Below, piece by piece: positions 4,742 through 6,912 of a stretch of 6,912 nucleotides of DNA. The translations under genes were made by a program, and so were the position numbers. The stretch is from Methanosarcinaceae archaeon (lineage in GTDB: Archaea > Halobacteriota > Methanosarcinia > Methanosarcinales > Methanosarcinaceae). The stretch covers positions 1-6,912 of the forward strand of contig DQIO01000194.1 of NCBI GenBank assembly GCA_020793555.1, in the 5' to 3' direction. Numbering within the stretch: position 1 is the stretch's first letter; every line of letters starts with the position of its first letter. The notes beneath the pieces were generated by a model. That model ran no database searches and was not told where the DNA came from. It saw nothing but the letters and a program-made list of their open reading frames with translations.

Positions 4742-6912
4742 TTCTTCTATTCCATGCAAGTCCTGCTGCAAGGAGACTAACCTGTGCGGTGACAAAACCA
4801 AATCCTGATAATTCACTTGTTTCCGGTTCATCTGATGTTCCAGTGGTTGCAGAAGATTCATCAGCAACAATGTCATCAGCAACAATGTCATCACCGTCAT
4901 TTCCAGTCGCAGGGGTAGTAGGCGGTGTGGTCGCTTGTATTTCAGATGAAACAGTGATAAGTGCATCACCTGTATTTGAACCACTGTCACTAATATTGTC
5001 ATTATCGCTTGAGTTTACAGAGAATTTCCTTGTATCATTCGATGCATTTATGCACAGAACCACAAGTCCGTTATGTCCATCAGCAACATATGCATAATTT
5101 CCAGATACGGTCACGCCATAGGCATGCCCTGCTGTATTATAATTACCTTTTAAGACTGGAATGGCAGGATTGCTAATATCCACAATAACAATACCTTTAC
5201 AAGAATCAACAACATATGCGTAATTTCCAGATACGATCACGCCATAGGCATACCCTGCTGTATCGTAACCGCCTTTTAAGACCGGTGAGACAGGATTGCT
5301 AATGTCCAGAATCGCAAGTCCACTATCAGCAACATATGCGTAATTTCCAGCTACAGCCACGCCCCTAGCATTCCATTTTGTGTTCTCTTTTTTATAGTAA
5401 ATGTTTTTAAAGACAGGTGAGGTGGGATTGCTGATGTCTAAAATAATAAGTCCAATATTAGAATCAGCAATATATGCGTGATTTCCGGATATAACCACAC
5501 CCTCGACATCCTCTACTGTATTGTAACTGCCCTTTAAGACCGGGGAACTAGGATTTCTGATATCTACAATAACAAGACCATTCCCATCATCAGCAACATA
5601 TGCGTAATTTCCAGATACGGTCACGCCATAGTCAAACCCGGTTGTATTGTAATTGTAACTGCCCTTTAAGACCGGAGAGCTAGGATTTCTGATATCTACA
5701 ATAATAAGACCATTCTCACCAGCAACATATGCATAATTTCCAGATACAGCCACGTCAAAGGCCCACCTTTCTATACTGCAACTGCCTTTCAAGACCAAGG
5801 AAGCAGGATTACTAATATCCAAAATAACAAGGCCATTAGGTCCGGCAGCAATATATGCATAATTTCCAGCTACCTCCACGCCCATGGCATACTCTGTTGT
5901 ATCGTACCTACCTTTTAAGACAAGAGAAGCAGGATTGCTAATGTTCAAGATAACAAAGCCAGTAGAAGTACCAACAACATATGCATAATTTCCTAATGTA
6001 GCCACGCCATAGACTTCCCCTCCTGTATCGTACCTGCCTTTCAAGACCGGAGAGGTAGGATTGCTAATGTCCAAAATAACAAGTCCATTACGATCAGCAA
6101 CATATGCATAATTTCCAGATACAGCCACGTCCTGGGCCCACCCTTCTGTATCGTAACTGCCCTTTAAGACTGGGGAGCTAGGATTTCTGATATCTAAAAT
6201 AATAAGACCATTACTACCAGCAATATATGCATAATTTCCAGATATCTCCACGCTCTTTAAATAATCTGCTGTACCATACCTGTTTGCCAGGATTGGGGAG
6301 GCAGGATTGCTAATGTCCAAAATAACAAGGCCATTATCATTATCAGCAACATATGCATAATTTCCAGATACAGCCACGTCATTAGTCCACCCTGCTGTAT
6401 CGTAACTGCCCTTTAAGACTGGGGAGCTAGGATTGCTAATGTCTAAAATAACAAGGCCATTATCATTATCAGCAATATATGCGTAATTTCCAGATATCTC
6501 CACACCTCTTGCATCCCCTGCTGTATCGTATCTGCCTTTCAAGACTGGAAATGCAGGATTGCTAATGTCCAAAATAACAAGGCCATTATCATTATCAGCA
6601 ACATATACATAATTTGCAGATATGGTAATATCCATAATAATGCCTCTGGTTTCTACCCTATCAATCTCAAAAGGAGCACTTTTGTTGGTAATGTCAAGTA
6701 CGACAAAGACACTACCTTGTCCAATATATGCATAATTCTCGTACATTGCAGCAGCATAAGTCGCACCTCCGAAATGTCCGACATTTGTTATATCGAAATC
6801 ATCAACAGCCGCAACCTGTGCATCTGCATTCTCAGAATTTGAACCATCAGCCTGTGCTGCTGCTGCTGTTGCGTTGCCCGCAAGTAACAATACTAACATC
6901 ATTATTCCAATA
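4734..6912 (-). CDS. Secreted LVIVD-repeat beta-propeller surface protein (5' end outside window)
   Basis: At least 722 residues. In order: a hydrophobic signal segment (IGIMMLVLLLAGNATAAAAQA), 14 LVIVD repeats of about 42 aa (5034-6764), an acidic Ser/Thr/Pro linker (about residues 624-697) and a C-terminal hydrophobic helix ending NRRKD. A typical repeat reads VSGNYAYVADNDNGLVILDI then SNPSSPVLKGSYDTAG, the LVIVD family pattern (Pfam PF08309), predicted to form propeller blades. The C-terminus (SELSGFGFVTAQVSLLAAGL, then basic residues) resembles a PGF-CTERM tail processed by archaeosortase A, but with SGF for PGF. Several N-x-S/T sites in the linker suit an S-layer-associated glycoprotein. 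The function is unknown; LVIVD proteins are abundant on methanogen surfaces. An ATG exists at 6902, but the frame stays open to the window edge with hydrophobic codons (I-G-I), and no basic n-region is seen, so the true start is probably outside. It stands alone, on the opposite strand to the hdrA operon. Confidence 0.88.
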   Translation of the reverse strand, partial: IGIMMLVLLLAGNATAAAAQADGSNSENADAQVAAVDDFDITNVGHFGGATYAAAMYENYAYIGQGSVFVVLDITNKSAPFEIDRVETRGIIMDITISANYVYVADNDNGLVILDISNPAFPVLKGRYDTAGDARGVEISGNYAYIADNDNGLVILDISNPSSPVLKGSYDTAGWTNDVAVSGNYAYVADNDNGLVILDISNPASPILANRYGTADYLKSVEISGNYAYIAGSNGLIILDIRNPSSPVLKGSYDTEGWAQDVAVSGNYAYVADRNGLVILDISNPTSPVLKGRYDTGGEVYGVATLGNYAYVVGTSTGFVILNISNPASLVLKGRYDTTEYAMGVEVAGNYAYIAAGPNGLVILDISNPASLVLKGSCSIERWAFDVAVSGNYAYVAGENGLIIVDIRNPSSPVLKGSYNYNTTGFDYGVTVSGNYAYVADDGNGLVIVDIRNPSSPVLKGSYNTVEDVEGVVISGNHAYIADSNIGLIILDISNPTSPVFKNIYYKKENTKWNARGVAVAGNYAYVADSGLAILDISNPVSPVLKGGYDTAGYAYGVIVSGNYAYVVDSCKGIVIVDISNPAIPVLKGNYNTAGHAYGVTVSGNYAYVADGHNGLVVLCINASNDTRKFSVNSSDNDNISDSGSNTGDALITVSSEIQATTPPTTPATGNDGDDIVADDIVADESSATTGTSDEPETSELSGFGFVTAQVSLLAAGLAWNRRKD
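4858..4893 (-). repeat. 15-bp tandem repeat in the linker
   Basis: The plus-strand unit TCATCAGCAACAATG occurs twice in tandem (4858-4872, 4873-4887), followed by a partial third copy. It encodes the doubled acidic peptide DDIVADDIVAD in the Ser/Thr-rich stalk, so copy-number changes would stay in frame. Confidence 0.8.
5034..6764 (-). repeat. 14 tandem LVIVD repeats, about 126 bp each
   Basis: Minus-strand coding repeats; on the plus strand the landmark CATATGCATAATTTCC and its variants recur 14 times between about 5083 and 6740. Lengths vary from 40 to 46 aa. Repeats 2-4 (about 6260-6640) share near-identical blocks of some 45 bases, indicating recent homogenisation. Repeat 14 stops after its third strand. 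Confidence 0.85.

Noticed and set aside
5034..6764. Regularly spaced near-identical DNA blocks that could suggest a CRISPR or minisatellite array
   Set aside because: The period is about 126 bp and the blocks keep one open frame encoding LVIVD repeats. There are no unique spacers.

Overview
The window looks archaeal and most like a methylotrophic methanogen of the Methanosarcinaceae (Methanolobus/Methanococcoides type). This rests on a heterodisulfide-reductase-type operon with a stand-alone MvhD and an F420-type FrhB/FdhB subunit, archaeal TATA-like promoter elements, a DUF2283 protein, and a large secreted LVIVD-repeat protein with an archaeosortase-like C-terminal tail. The genus assignment is inference; no marker gene is present.

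Plus strand, 1-3359: a tightly packed operon that enters from the left. It contains the last 41 codons of an HdrA-type flavin/iron-sulfur subunit, then mvhD, an F420 dehydrogenase beta-subunit homologue with two C-terminal ferredoxin motifs, an unusually short (486 aa) molybdopterin oxidoreductase related to FdhA/FwdB, and an unrecognised 63-aa protein. Starts and stops touch or overlap throughout, each with a Shine-Dalgarno sequence. The likely electron path is F420H2 (or the substrate of the molybdopterin protein) to the FrhB-like subunit, to MvhD, to the flavin of HdrA. The operon ends in a hairpin plus T-run, followed by two more hairpins.

3360-4733: a low-density, scarred region. A minus-strand DUF2283 gene sits behind a promoter bracketed by two perfect palindromes. 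Downstream is a second, decayed copy of the end of the 63-aa gene together with its whole three-hairpin 3' element. The stem substitutions between the two copies preserve pairing. Next is a minus-strand DsrE-family gene whose C-terminal half is well preserved but whose N-terminal half is broken by an in-frame TAG and frame disruption.

4734-6912: a minus-strand gene running off the right edge. It encodes a secreted surface protein of 14 LVIVD repeats (probably two seven-bladed propellers), an acidic Ser/Thr-rich linker, and a PGF-CTERM-like tail in which PGF reads SGF. A hairpin terminator overlaps its stop codon.

The most interesting items are the short FdhA-like subunit in an Hdr/MvhD/FrhB operon, the duplicated three-hairpin 3' element with compensatory change, and the palindrome-bracketed DUF2283 promoter. 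No tRNA, rRNA, CRISPR array or insertion sequence was seen.
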